64,000 nucleotides of DNA from the NCBI RefSeq assembly GCF_965230735.1, contig NZ_OZ246016.1, positions 868,001 through 932,000 on the forward strand, read 5' to 3'. Positions 9,012-17,131 of the stretch are shown in pieces. Each line of letters opens with the position of its first letter. Position 1 is the stretch's first letter. The notes beneath the pieces are model-generated. The model was not told the DNA's origin, ran no database searches, and saw nothing but the letters and a program-made list of their open reading frames with translations. The position numbers were made by a program, and so were the translations under genes. This stretch comes from Motiliproteus sp965230735 (lineage in GTDB: Bacteria; Pseudomonadota; Gammaproteobacteria; Pseudomonadales; Balneatricaceae).

Positions 9012-10580
9012 ATGCCAACACAACTCCAGCGAATGCTCAGTGGACTCGAGGCCGACGGGCAGGCCGGGCTGCTTAAGGCGGTTCAGCACGGCATCGAAAA
9101 AGAGGGGCTGCGAGTCACGTCGCAGGCTCGGGTGGCGCAAACCGGTCATCCTGAATCGCTGGGGTCGGCGTTGACCCATCCCCGTATCACGACCGACTAT
9201 TCCGAAGCGCTGCTGGAGTTCATCACCCCGGTCTTTCAAGATGTGGACGCGGCGTTGGAGCATCTGTGCGAGCTGCACCGTTTCACCTATGGGCAGATTG
9301 GTGACGAGCTGATCTGGGGCGCCAGTATGCCGTGTCGGATCGACGACCCGAGCGAGATTCCGATCGGGCGTTACGGAGACTCCAACAACGGTCGCATGAA
9401 GCATATCTACCGGGTCGGTCTGGAGTCCCGCTACGGTCGGGTGATGCAGTCGATCGCCGGGATCCACTACAACTTCTCGATTCCCGATGGCCTCTGGCCA
9501 GAACTGCAGCGATTGCAGGGCGATACGGGTGAGCTGCAAGACTTCCGTTCGCGCAGCTACTTCGGCCTGCTGCGCAACTTCCGTCGTTACAGCTGGTTGC
9601 TGAACTACCTGTTCGGCGCCTCCCCGGCGTTGAGCGACAGCTTCGTCGACGGCGATGATCACCAACTGGAGCGATTCGACGACAACACCCTCTATGCGCC
9701 GCACGCCACCAGTTTGCGGATGAGCGATCTGGGTTACACCAACCAGGCCCAGGCGTCGCTGTTTATCTGTTACAACACCCTGGAAAACTACGTCAACACA
9801 CTCTCTGAGGCGGTTCAGACCCCCTATCCGGCCTACGAGCAGCTCGGCGTGAAGGATGACCAGGGGCGCTATCTGCAGCTCAACACCAACCTGCTGCAGA
9901 TCGAAAACGAGTACTACAGCGATATCCGTCCCAAGCGGGTAACCGAGTCCGGCGAGAAGCCGCTGCAGGCGTTGGCGGCTCGTGGGGTCGAGTATGTTGA
10001 GGTCCGTAGCCAGGATATCAACCCGCTGTTGCCGCTGGGACTGGATGCCGAGCAGTCACGCTTTATCGACAGCTTCCTGCTGTTCTGTCTGCTGGCCGAG
10101 TCGCCGGAGATCGATGGTGATGAGTGCGAGCGGTTGCGGCAGAACCATAACCGGGTCGTGCGGAGCGGGCGTGAGCCGGGCTTGACGCTGCTATACGGAG
10201 AGTCTGAGCGTGATCTGCAGGCTTGGGGTGAGGAATTGCTGGATCAGACGATGAAGGTTGCCGAATTGCTGGACCGGGTCCACGGCAGCAGCTGCCACAG
10301 CCGTTCGGTCCAGCAACAGCGTCTTAAACTGGCCGATAGCGAGTTGACCCCGTCGGCGCAGATCTTGCGGCTGATGAAAGAGCGAGGCCAGGGCTACGAC
10401 GAGTTCGTACTGGCTCAATCGAAGCAGCATCGGGAGCGTTTGCTGAGCGAACCGCTGACCGATTCGCAGCGTCAGGGGCTGGAAGAACTGGCACGGCGTT
10501 CCCATCAGCAACAGCAGCAGATGGAGCAGGTAGAACAGCCGCCATTCGATCAGTTTCTGGCGGACTATTTCGGCAGCTAA
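9012..10580 (+). CDS. gshA: glutamate-cysteine ligase (proteobacterial type)
   Basis: A 522-residue enzyme joining glutamate to cysteine in the first step of glutathione synthesis. Family sequence is clear: GIEKEGLRV, HPRITTDYSEALLEFITP, WGASMPCRI...IPIGRYGDSNNGRMKHIYRVGLESRYGR-MQSIAGIHYNFS, and VEYVEVRSQDINPLLPLGLD. The length matches the E. coli enzyme. It is a single-gene unit bounded by a terminator at 10593-10620. It links in function to the glutathione-using genes elsewhere in the window (ggt, and the glutathionyl-hydroquinone reductase). Confidence 0.97.
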   Translation: MPTQLQRMLSGLEADGQAGLLKAVQHGIEKEGLRVTSQARVAQTGHPESLGSALTHPRITTDYSEALLEFITPVFQDVDAALEHLCELHRFTYGQIGDELIWGASMPCRIDDPSEIPIGRYGDSNNGRMKHIYRVGLESRYGRVMQSIAGIHYNFSIPDGLWPELQRLQGDTGELQDFRSRSYFGLLRNFRRYSWLLNYLFGASPALSDSFVDGDDHQLERFDDNTLYAPHATSLRMSDLGYTNQAQASLFICYNTLENYVNTLSEAVQTPYPAYEQLGVKDDQGRYLQLNTNLLQIENEYYSDIRPKRVTESGEKPLQALAARGVEYVEVRSQDINPLLPLGLDAEQSRFIDSFLLFCLLAESPEIDGDECERLRQNHNRVVRSGREPGLTLLYGESERDLQAWGEELLDQTMKVAELLDRVHGSSCHSRSVQQQRLKLADSELTPSAQILRLMKERGQGYDEFVLAQSKQHRERLLSEPLTDSQRQGLEELARRSHQQQQQMEQVEQPPFDQFLADYFGS

Positions 10581-10592
10581 ACTCGCTGATAG

Positions 10593-10620
10593 AAAAAACG
10601 CGCCCAAGGGCGCGTTTTTT
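10593..10620. terminator. bidirectional rho-independent terminator between gshA and the FliL-like gene
   Basis: CGCGCCC/GGGCGCG forms a 7 bp stem around a very short loop, flanked by A6 on the left and T6 on the right. It can stop both gshA (+) and the convergent FliL-like gene (-). Confidence 0.92.
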
Positions 10621-10651
10621 ATGTCCGTATTGGCGGCTGGCCCGCCGGGTT

Positions 10652-11068
10652 TCAGTTCTGGGTTACAAAACTGGTGAACAGCAGGTCATCCAGCATCGAG
10701 AAACCTTCCTCACCGTACTCGCTGACCATGATCTGGCGGATGCTCTCCATCGCTTCCAGACGCAGCTGTTCGCGTCCGGCGGCGGTGCTCAGACTCTCGT
10801 CGGTCTGGCGGCTGAACAGCATCACCAGGTTATTCCGAATATGTGGGGTGTGGTGTTTGATATTGGCTTCTGCCTCGCTGCTGGTGACCCGGATGGAGAC
10901 TTCGGCCTTGAGGTATTTGAGCGGCCCGACACCACCATAGTTGGTGATAAAGGGGGGCTGCAGCTCGATATATTCGATATAGCTGCTCTCCTTCTCTCCG
11001 TCTTCGGCAAAACCGGACAGCGGCAGCAGGCAAAGTAACAAGGCTAACAGCGATCGTTGGAAAAGCAT
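10652..11068 (-). CDS. FliL-domain protein with cleavable signal peptide
   Basis: A 138-residue protein. The N-terminus MLFQRSLLALLLCLLPLSGFAED looks like a Sec signal peptide rather than the uncleaved membrane anchor of classical FliL. The rest matches the FliL periplasmic domain: YIELQPPFITNYGGVGPLKYLKAEVSIRVTS..., then LRLEAMESIRQIMVSEYGEEGFSMLDDLLFTSFVTQN. FliL proteins associate with flagellar stators, and several gammaproteobacteria carry an extra FliL-like protein outside the flagellar cluster. No flagellar genes lie nearby. The role is therefore inferred from the domain only. Confidence 0.82.
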   Translation of the reverse strand: MLFQRSLLALLLCLLPLSGFAEDGEKESSYIEYIELQPPFITNYGGVGPLKYLKAEVSIRVTSSEAEANIKHHTPHIRNNLVMLFSRQTDESLSTAAGREQLRLEAMESIRQIMVSEYGEEGFSMLDDLLFTSFVTQN

Positions 11069-11178
11069 GGGGCAATTCTCGGCTTGGTCTCGGTTTCGTT
11101 CAGGCTTGCAGGCAGCACAAGAACGGCTCGGGGCGTTTCTCGGCTGCTAAGCAGTATATAACGTCGCTTCGGTTTTGT

Positions 11179-11203
11179 GCACCGGAGGTCTAACCTCCGG
11201 TGC
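11179..11203. other. 10 bp perfect inverted repeat upstream of rsd
   Basis: GCACCGGAGG (11179-11188) and CCTCCGGTGC (11194-11203) enclose TCTAA. It lies between two divergent genes, 12 nt before the predicted rsd -35. There is no T-run, so it may be a protein-binding dyad or a structured spacer. Confidence 0.5.
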
Positions 11204-11214
11204 TATTCAAGCTG

Positions 11215-11244
11215 TTGATATGGCAATCGTCTTGGCGCTAGTAT
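11215..11244 (+). promoter_or_regulatory. putative sigma-70 promoter of rsd
   Basis: TTGATA (11215-11220), an 18 nt spacer and TAGTAT (11239-11244), about 50 nt before the rsd ATG. Confidence 0.4.
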
Positions 11245-11292
11245 GGTGCTGACTAAATTGCCCTTGAAGGGGCCTTTAAGAAGGAAGTGGCG

Positions 11293-11757
11293 ATGTTAGA
11301 GCAATGTCGTAACGCAAAAGAGCGCTGGGGTGGTGTCAGTGATCTGATCGACCGCTGGCTGCAGGAACGTCAGGACCTGCTCAGCCTGTTCGTCGCTTTG
11401 CCACAGCAACAGCTGGGTGACGAGCTGTCCGATCTGCTGCGGCAGTTCAGTGAGATCCTGGTTGATTATGCGTCTTCATGGCACTTCGGTGTCTATGAGC
11501 ACCTGCTGGCGGAAGCGGGCGAGTTTAACGACGGTGGTCTCGAGCTGGCCAAGGAAGTGGATCCCAAGATTCGTGCGACGACCGATCAGATTCTTGCCTT
11601 TAACGATCAGTATTCGGACCGGGAAGCCCTGAATGTTCAGGAAATTGCCCATCTGAGTCAGGATCTGTCGAAGCTTGGTGAGGTGCTGGCGGAACGTTTT
11701 GAGCTTGAAGATCAGTTGATCGACAACCTGCATACCGCCCATAAAGACCGGATCTGA
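11293..11757 (+). CDS. rsd: anti-sigma-70 regulator Rsd/AlgQ
   Basis: A 154-residue all-helical protein of the Rsd/AlgQ family. The sequence LEQCRNAKERWGGVSDLIDRWLQERQDLLSLFVAL is the family N-terminus. Rsd binds region 4 of the housekeeping sigma factor and frees core RNA polymerase for other sigmas; AlgQ also affects alginate and virulence in Pseudomonas. The ATG at 11293, with AAGGA upstream, is preferred over the GTG at 11287. The TGA stop overlaps the ATG of the WD40 lipoprotein gene, so the two are probably coupled. Confidence 0.93.
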   Translation: MLEQCRNAKERWGGVSDLIDRWLQERQDLLSLFVALPQQQLGDELSDLLRQFSEILVDYASSWHFGVYEHLLAEAGEFNDGGLELAKEVDPKIRATTDQILAFNDQYSDREALNVQEIAHLSQDLSKLGEVLAERFELEDQLIDNLHTAHKDRI

Positions 11758-12743
11758 TGACCCTGAGCAAAAGCACGGGACGATTGAGTTTCGGGCTGGC
11801 GTTGGCGCTGGTCCTGGCCGGATGCTCCCAGGGCGACAAGCCCAGTGATCAGGCCGAGTATGCGGTGCAGGGCCTTTACAGCGCGGACATCTCCGAAGAC
11901 AGTCGTTTCGGTATCGTCGGCTCAATCCAGCACGGCGGTAGTCTGTGGAAGCTGCAGGACGACGAGCGGCTGTTTAATTGGAACCACGCCGAAGGGGCTT
12001 ACAGCAACCTGGTGGCGGCTGATTTCTCCCCCGAGGGCGATTACGCCATCACCGCCGGTCAGCAGGACATGGTGCTGTGGCAGGTGTCCGATGGTCAGCC
12101 GGTTTGGTTCTGGAATGCCCCCTCGGGAATACTTGACGCCGCCTTGGCCCCGGACGGTAACTTCGCCCTGCTGGGGCTGGATAATCACACCGCCGTTTAC
12201 TTCGATATCAAAAATGGCGGCTTACGCCATACCCTGACCCACCAAGGACGAGTCCGTGCGGTTGATGTCAGCCAGGATGGTGACTGGGCCTTGACCGGGG
12301 CGGACGACAATATTGCCCGCTTCTGGGATCTGCAAAGCGGTGATCTGGTCCATCAGGTGCAGCATGAGAACGGCGTCAACACCGTGGCGTTGTCGCCCAG
12401 CGGTGCCTTTGCCTTCAGTGCTGGTCAGCTGGAAAAGGCGCTGATCTGGCGTACCGGCAGCGGTGAACTGCACCAGACCCTGACCACCGATGAAAGCTTC
12501 GTGGCGCAGCGGATCAGTTATACCGCAGCACGTTTCTCTCCTAACAGCGATCAGTTGTTGACCGGTACCAGCTCTGGCTTGGTACAGCTTTGGGATGTCA
12601 GCGAGGGGGCCGAATTGCGGCGTTGGGAACTGTTCAAACGCGATCCGTTCCGACCCACTAGTGCAACTGTCTATGGATTGGGGTTCGGCAACGGGGTCTA
12701 CTACGCCATCGCTTCCAACGGCTTTGTTAACGTGCTGCGATAG
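11757..12743 (+). CDS. WD40-repeat (beta-propeller) lipoprotein
   Basis: A 328-residue protein. The N-terminus is a lipoprotein signal (FGLALALVLAGC, Cys at about residue 22), so it should be lipid-anchored in the periplasm. The mature part has repeated WD40-like blades, for example VRAVDVSQDGDWALTGADDNIARFWDLQSGDLV and VNTVALSPSGAFAFSAGQLEKALIWRTGSGEL. Such propellers usually act as binding platforms. No specific function is recognised. Its start overlaps the rsd stop, which points to co-expression with the anti-sigma factor. Confidence 0.88.
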   Translation: MTLSKSTGRLSFGLALALVLAGCSQGDKPSDQAEYAVQGLYSADISEDSRFGIVGSIQHGGSLWKLQDDERLFNWNHAEGAYSNLVAADFSPEGDYAITAGQQDMVLWQVSDGQPVWFWNAPSGILDAALAPDGNFALLGLDNHTAVYFDIKNGGLRHTLTHQGRVRAVDVSQDGDWALTGADDNIARFWDLQSGDLVHQVQHENGVNTVALSPSGAFAFSAGQLEKALIWRTGSGELHQTLTTDESFVAQRISYTAARFSPNSDQLLTGTSSGLVQLWDVSEGAELRRWELFKRDPFRPTSATVYGLGFGNGVYYAIASNGFVNVLR

Positions 12744-12768
12744 CGCGGGATAGCACAGAGCTGAAACG

Positions 12769-12797
12769 AAAAACGGAGGCCTGGGCCTCCGTTTTTT
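12769..12797. terminator. bidirectional terminator between the WD40 lipoprotein and FKBP genes
   Basis: ACGGAGGCC (12773-12781) and GGCCTCCGT (12784-12792) form a 9 bp stem with A-rich sequence before it and T6 after it. It serves both convergent genes. Confidence 0.92.
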
Positions 12798-12818
12798 GTG
12801 GCTGCTGAAGCAGAGCGC

Positions 12819-13547
12819 TTATTGCGCCGCGGCAGCTTCGGGCTTGGTTTCGGCGCCCGGGTTGATATCCAGCAGTTCGACTTCGAATACCAGGGTCGAG
12901 TTCGGGCCGATGACCTGGCCCATTCCGAGCGGGCCGTAAGCCAGTTCTGCTGGGATATAGAGCTCGGCTTTGCCGCCCTTGGCCAGCAGCTGCAGACCTT
13001 CGGTCCACCCCGGGATTACGCCGTTAAGCGGGAAGGTGGCTGGACCACCGTGGCTGTAGGAACTGTCGAACTCGGTGCCGTCGATCAGGGTGCCTTTGTA
13101 ATGCACCTGAACGGTGTCGGTGGCCATCGGTTTGGCGCCTTCACCGGCCTCGATGATCTTGTACTGCAGGCCGCTTTCGGTGGTTACGACACCCTCTTTC
13201 TTGGCGTTTTCTGCCAGGTAGGCTTGGCCGGCCTGGAGGTTGGCTTCAGCCTGTTTGGCTTGCTGTTCCTGCTGGCGCTGCTGGAAGCGGGCCTGGGCCT
13301 GCTGCATTGCCTGCTGAAGCTGCTCATTGCTGATGCTGCGCTCATTACCCTTGAGGGCAAATTCCTGCAGTCCTTTCAGGAAGGCTTCCTGGTCCAGCTT
13401 GTAGCCCAGTCCTTCCATCCGGGTGCCGACATCCAGTCCCATGATGTAGCTGACCTTGGATTCGTCGGACTCAAGCCCGGCGGCTTGCGCCTGGGGCAGG
13501 GCGAACATCGTGGTTGCCAGAGCGGCGGCCAACATCGTTTTCTTCAT
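12819..13547 (-). CDS. periplasmic FKBP-type peptidyl-prolyl isomerase (FkpA/Mip-like)
   Basis: A 242-residue protein: signal peptide (MKKTMLAAALATTMFALPQAQAA), N-terminal dimerisation domain (SDESKVSYIMGLDVGTRMEGLGYKLD), a long Gln/Ala-rich helix (about 85-125), and a C-terminal FKBP domain (VQVHYKGTLIDGTEFDSSY...VIPGWTEGLQLLAKGGKAELYIPAELAYG). This is the FkpA/Mip layout. These enzymes speed proline isomerisation and act as chaperones for exported proteins. It ends with a short Pro/Ala-rich tail. The choice between fkpA, fklB and mip as a name is not possible from sequence alone. Confidence 0.93.
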   Translation of the reverse strand: MKKTMLAAALATTMFALPQAQAAGLESDESKVSYIMGLDVGTRMEGLGYKLDQEAFLKGLQEFALKGNERSISNEQLQQAMQQAQARFQQRQQEQQAKQAEANLQAGQAYLAENAKKEGVVTTESGLQYKIIEAGEGAKPMATDTVQVHYKGTLIDGTEFDSSYSHGGPATFPLNGVIPGWTEGLQLLAKGGKAELYIPAELAYGPLGMGQVIGPNSTLVFEVELLDINPGAETKPEAAAAQ

Positions 13548-13718
13548 TCTGATACCTTCAGGTCTATCTGGTAAATCAACGGGCAGCCGAAGCTGAGGCG
13601 TTGAGGCTAGCTATAGGGGCAGCAATATAACTGGAAAGTTCAACCGAATACCAGCTTGGGGCTAATCGGAGCGCTTCGGCATCAATGCGATGAAACCGCT
13701 GTGGTACACTTGCGCGCC

Positions 13719-15635
13719 ATGATTGAACTGATCGAATTGAGCCTGCAGCGGGGCAAAAGCCAACTGCTGCAGCAGGTAGACCTGCGCCTGCACGCCGGTC
13801 ATAAAGTAGGCCTGATCGGCGCCAACGGTTCCGGTAAGTCGAGCCTGTTCCAATTGCTGCTGGGCGGCCTGGAGGCCGATGGTGGCGAGCTGAAGATTCC
13901 ATCCCAGTGGCGTCTGGCCCATATGGCTCAGGAGGTCGCGGCGTTGTCGCGCCCGGCGGTTGAGTATGTGCTCGATGGCGATGCCGAACTCCGCTCGCTG
14001 CAACAGCAGCTGGTCGACGCCGAGTCACAGGGGAAGGTCCATGATCTGGGTGAGCTGCATGCCCGGCTGGCGGCTATCGACGGCTACAGCGCTGATTCCC
14101 GGGCGAGGCAGCTGATGCATGGCCTGGGATTCAGCGAAGCGGAAGTGGAAAAACCGGTATCGCAGTTCTCCGGAGGGTGGCGTATCCGCCTGAATCTGGC
14201 CCAGGCATTGATGAGCCGCTCTGATCTTCTGCTATTGGACGAACCCACCAACCACCTGGACCTGGACGCCACCCTGTGGCTGGAGCAGTGGCTCAAGGCC
14301 TACGAAGGCACGTTGCTGCTGATCTCACACGATCGGGATTTTCTCGATCGGGTCGTCGGCCATATCGTCCACCTACACCAGGCCAAGTTGAACCTCTACA
14401 AAGGCAACTACTCGGCATTTGAAAAGATCCGCGCCGAGCGCCTGGCGCAGCAGCAGTCGGCCTACGAGAAGCAGCAGCAGCGGATTACCCAGATTGAGGG
14501 CTTCGTGCGTCGCTTCAAGGCCAAAGCCTCGAAGGCCAAGCAGGCCCAGAGCCGGATCAAGGAGCTGGAGCGGATGGAGCTGATCGCACCAGCCCATGTG
14601 GATTCGCCGTTCAGCTTCAGCTTCGACAGTTCCGACAAGCTTTCCAGCCCGCTGCTGGCGCTGGAGAAGGCGGCCTTGGGGTACGGTGATCCGGCGCTGA
14701 TCAATAACTGCTCCCTGAGTTTGCAGCCGGAGATGCGTATCGGGCTGCTCGGTGCCAACGGTGCCGGTAAGTCGACCCTGATCAAGTCGCTGGTCGGCGA
14801 TCTACCGCTGAGTGGTGGCGTGCGCCACGAAGGCGAGAATTTGCGGATTGGCTATTTCGCTCAGCATCAGCTCGAAGCCCTGGATCTGGAAGCCTCGGCA
14901 TTGTTGCACCTGCAGCGGCTGGCACCGACCGAGAGCGAGCAGCGGGTCCGAGACTACCTGGGCAGCTTCGGCTTCCGCGGCGATGATTGCCTGGAGCCGG
15001 TGCGGCTGTTTTCCGGTGGCGAGAAGGCTCGGCTGGCGCTGGCGCTAATCGCCTGGCAGAAGCCCAACCTGCTGCTGATGGACGAGCCCACCAACCACCT
15101 CGATCTGGAGGTTCGGCACGCGCTGACATTGGCGCTGCAGGGCTATCCGGGGGCCTTGATCCTGGTATCCCACGATCGGCACCTGTTGCGTAACTGTGTC
15201 GATGAGTTTCTGCTGGTCAGCGACGGCAGGGTGCAGCCGTTTGACGGTGATCTGAACGACTACGCCCGTTGGTTGGCCGAGCGCAACGCAGCGGCTGATG
15301 CTGAGCTGGCAGCGACGAAACAGGCTGTTGGAGGCGAGTCGGCCCAGGACCGGAAGGAGCGCAAACGGCAGCAGGCTGCACGTCGTCAGCAGCTGGCGCC
15401 GCTGCGTAAGCAGGTTGCAAAGCTGGAGCAGGAGCTGGAGCAACTCGAAGTTGAGTTGCAGCAGATCAACGATCAGTTGGCCGACAGCGCGCTGTACGAG
15501 GATGATGCCAAGGAACGGTTGAAGCAGTTGCTGCAGCAGCAGGCGCAGCTGCAGCAACGTAGTGAAACCACCGAGGAACAGTGGTTGAGTCGCCAGGAAG
15601 AGCTCGAACAGCTGCTGGAGCAGGAGTCGTCCTAA
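13719..15635 (+). CDS. ABC-F family ATPase, YheS type
   Basis: A 638-residue soluble protein with two ABC domains. The first P-loop is GLIGANGSGKSS with signature SQFSGGWRIRLNLAQAL; the second is GLLGANGAGKST with LFSGGEKARLALALI. The two are joined by a linker with basic coiled helices (about 235-300) and followed by a Gln/Glu coiled coil from about 530 to the end. The start MIELIELSLQRGKSQLL fits YheS, an ABC-F protein thought to act on the ribosome; no transmembrane partner is present. The ATG at 13719 is chosen over a longer frame from 13656 that lacks homology. Confidence 0.93.
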   Translation: MIELIELSLQRGKSQLLQQVDLRLHAGHKVGLIGANGSGKSSLFQLLLGGLEADGGELKIPSQWRLAHMAQEVAALSRPAVEYVLDGDAELRSLQQQLVDAESQGKVHDLGELHARLAAIDGYSADSRARQLMHGLGFSEAEVEKPVSQFSGGWRIRLNLAQALMSRSDLLLLDEPTNHLDLDATLWLEQWLKAYEGTLLLISHDRDFLDRVVGHIVHLHQAKLNLYKGNYSAFEKIRAERLAQQQSAYEKQQQRITQIEGFVRRFKAKASKAKQAQSRIKELERMELIAPAHVDSPFSFSFDSSDKLSSPLLALEKAALGYGDPALINNCSLSLQPEMRIGLLGANGAGKSTLIKSLVGDLPLSGGVRHEGENLRIGYFAQHQLEALDLEASALLHLQRLAPTESEQRVRDYLGSFGFRGDDCLEPVRLFSGGEKARLALALIAWQKPNLLLMDEPTNHLDLEVRHALTLALQGYPGALILVSHDRHLLRNCVDEFLLVSDGRVQPFDGDLNDYARWLAERNAAADAELAATKQAVGGESAQDRKERKRQQAARRQQLAPLRKQVAKLEQELEQLEVELQQINDQLADSALYEDDAKERLKQLLQQQAQLQQRSETTEEQWLSRQEELEQLLEQESS

Positions 15636-15703
15636 GGGCACGACTCCGTCTGGGTTACTGCGGTCCGAGGTGGCCGATTAAGCGCGATGCCGTAAGGGTG
15701 CTC

Positions 15704-16981
15704 TTAACCGGCCTCGAGAAAATTTGTCATCTCATCGAGCTGATCGGTCTTGTCGTGGAGCAATTGGAAGGTCTCCTGTACCTTGGAAACGTCCAGACCG
15801 AGGCGCTCATAGAGGTCGGAAGGAATGGCGCCGGCCGGTCCATCGCCCATGCCGTTGATGCGCATGACCCGCAGGCTCAGGTCGATGATCTGGGCATACT
15901 GCTGGAACTCACCGTCGTAGCTCATTGAATTCTGATAGCGAATCCCTTTCACCACCTCTTCGGGCAGGTTCCAGGTCTCCATCAACCAGGCGCCGATCTG
16001 CTCGCGGGTGACATTGAGAATCTGCTTCTCGATGTACTCGTGGTGCAGGTGCGGGTTGGCTTCGATATAGCGCGATACCAGCGAGAAATGGGGCGGGAAA
16101 ATATGCGCCAGGGTCAGGTAGCCGAAGTTGTGCAGCAGGCCAGTCAGATAGACCAGGCCGGGACGCGGCCGCTTATCGGCCGGCACCTGTTTGGCCAGCT
16201 TTTCCGATAGCGTGGCGCAGAACAGTGCCTGCAGCCAGTAGGGGGTGCTGCCGCGGGGAGTATCGGTGGGCAGTTGCAGCGTCCGGCCCATGGCCACGCC
16301 CAGGGCAAGGTTGACCACCAGGTCGTAGCCCAGTACCCGCACAATCGCATCGTGAATCGAGTCGATACCGCCGGGAGCGGCGTAGTAGGGCGATGCTGCC
16401 CAGCTCATCACCTGAGCCGACAGACTCGGGTCCATCTGGACGATCGGTACCAGGTCATCGACACCGGCGTTGGGGTCGGCCCGCAGCTCGATAATTTTCT
16501 GGGCGGTGGGGGGCAGGGTCGGCAATCCCAGGGTGTCTTCCAGACGTTGCTTGATCCGCAGGGTGGTGAACTTCTCCACCGCCCGGGTGATCACGGCGAC
16601 ATCGTTACCTTCGGGTTGCTTGGCGTCGATGGCGGCCGCACTGATGCCCAGCTTGCAGTATTGAACATTATCACCCAGCAATACGCTGTTGAGCCGCAGA
16701 ACCCGGCCGCTGTTGGGCTCAAGAACATCGAAGTCGCCGTCGAGCTTGCAGCCGGAATCGATCAGGACCGGTAGCGTCAGCAGTTGGCGCACGCCCTTCT
16801 CGGCACTCAGGGCTTCCTGGGAGAAGAAGGTTTCAGAGTCGTGGGCAGACAGCGGCTGCAGTTGGCGTTGGGTGTGTTTCCAGACGCTGACCAGGTTGAG
16901 CAATTCGTCACCGGGCAGTATCACCAGGGCGCGCCCCTGGGAGTCGTTAAGCATGACGATGCGGAGCTTTGGCTGGCTCAT
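15704..16981 (-). CDS. HDOD-domain signalling protein with degenerate YbaK-like N-terminus
   Basis: A 425-residue protein. The N-terminal 140 residues (ALVILPGDELLNLVSVWKHTQRQL ... LPVLIDSGCKLDGDF) resemble the YbaK/aminoacyl-tRNA deacylase-like module often fused to HDOD domains. Residues about 155-370 form the HDOD core: LPTLPPTAQKIIELRADPNAGVDDLVPIVQMDPSLSAQVMSWAASPYY, then YLTGLLHNFGYLTLAHIFPPHF. HDOD proteins are non-catalytic relatives of HD-GYP proteins found in signalling. It diverges from the ggt gene across 150 nt. The N-terminal assignment is tentative. Confidence 0.85.
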   Translation of the reverse strand: MSQPKLRIVMLNDSQGRALVILPGDELLNLVSVWKHTQRQLQPLSAHDSETFFSQEALSAEKGVRQLLTLPVLIDSGCKLDGDFDVLEPNSGRVLRLNSVLLGDNVQYCKLGISAAAIDAKQPEGNDVAVITRAVEKFTTLRIKQRLEDTLGLPTLPPTAQKIIELRADPNAGVDDLVPIVQMDPSLSAQVMSWAASPYYAAPGGIDSIHDAIVRVLGYDLVVNLALGVAMGRTLQLPTDTPRGSTPYWLQALFCATLSEKLAKQVPADKRPRPGLVYLTGLLHNFGYLTLAHIFPPHFSLVSRYIEANPHLHHEYIEKQILNVTREQIGAWLMETWNLPEEVVKGIRYQNSMSYDGEFQQYAQIIDLSLRVMRINGMGDGPAGAIPSDLYERLGLDVSKVQETFQLLHDKTDQLDEMTNFLEAG

Positions 16982-17131
16982 ACCTTTAATCCTTTAGCGT
17001 ACTGGTCGTTAGTAAATCGTAGTTTCGGCCTCAAGACTGCGTCAAGTTATAGCCGGACGGCTATTATACTCAGACGAATATACATTGCCGCTTCAGCTGT
17101 TAGCGGCTGAATTAACGGGGAATTTAGCAAA

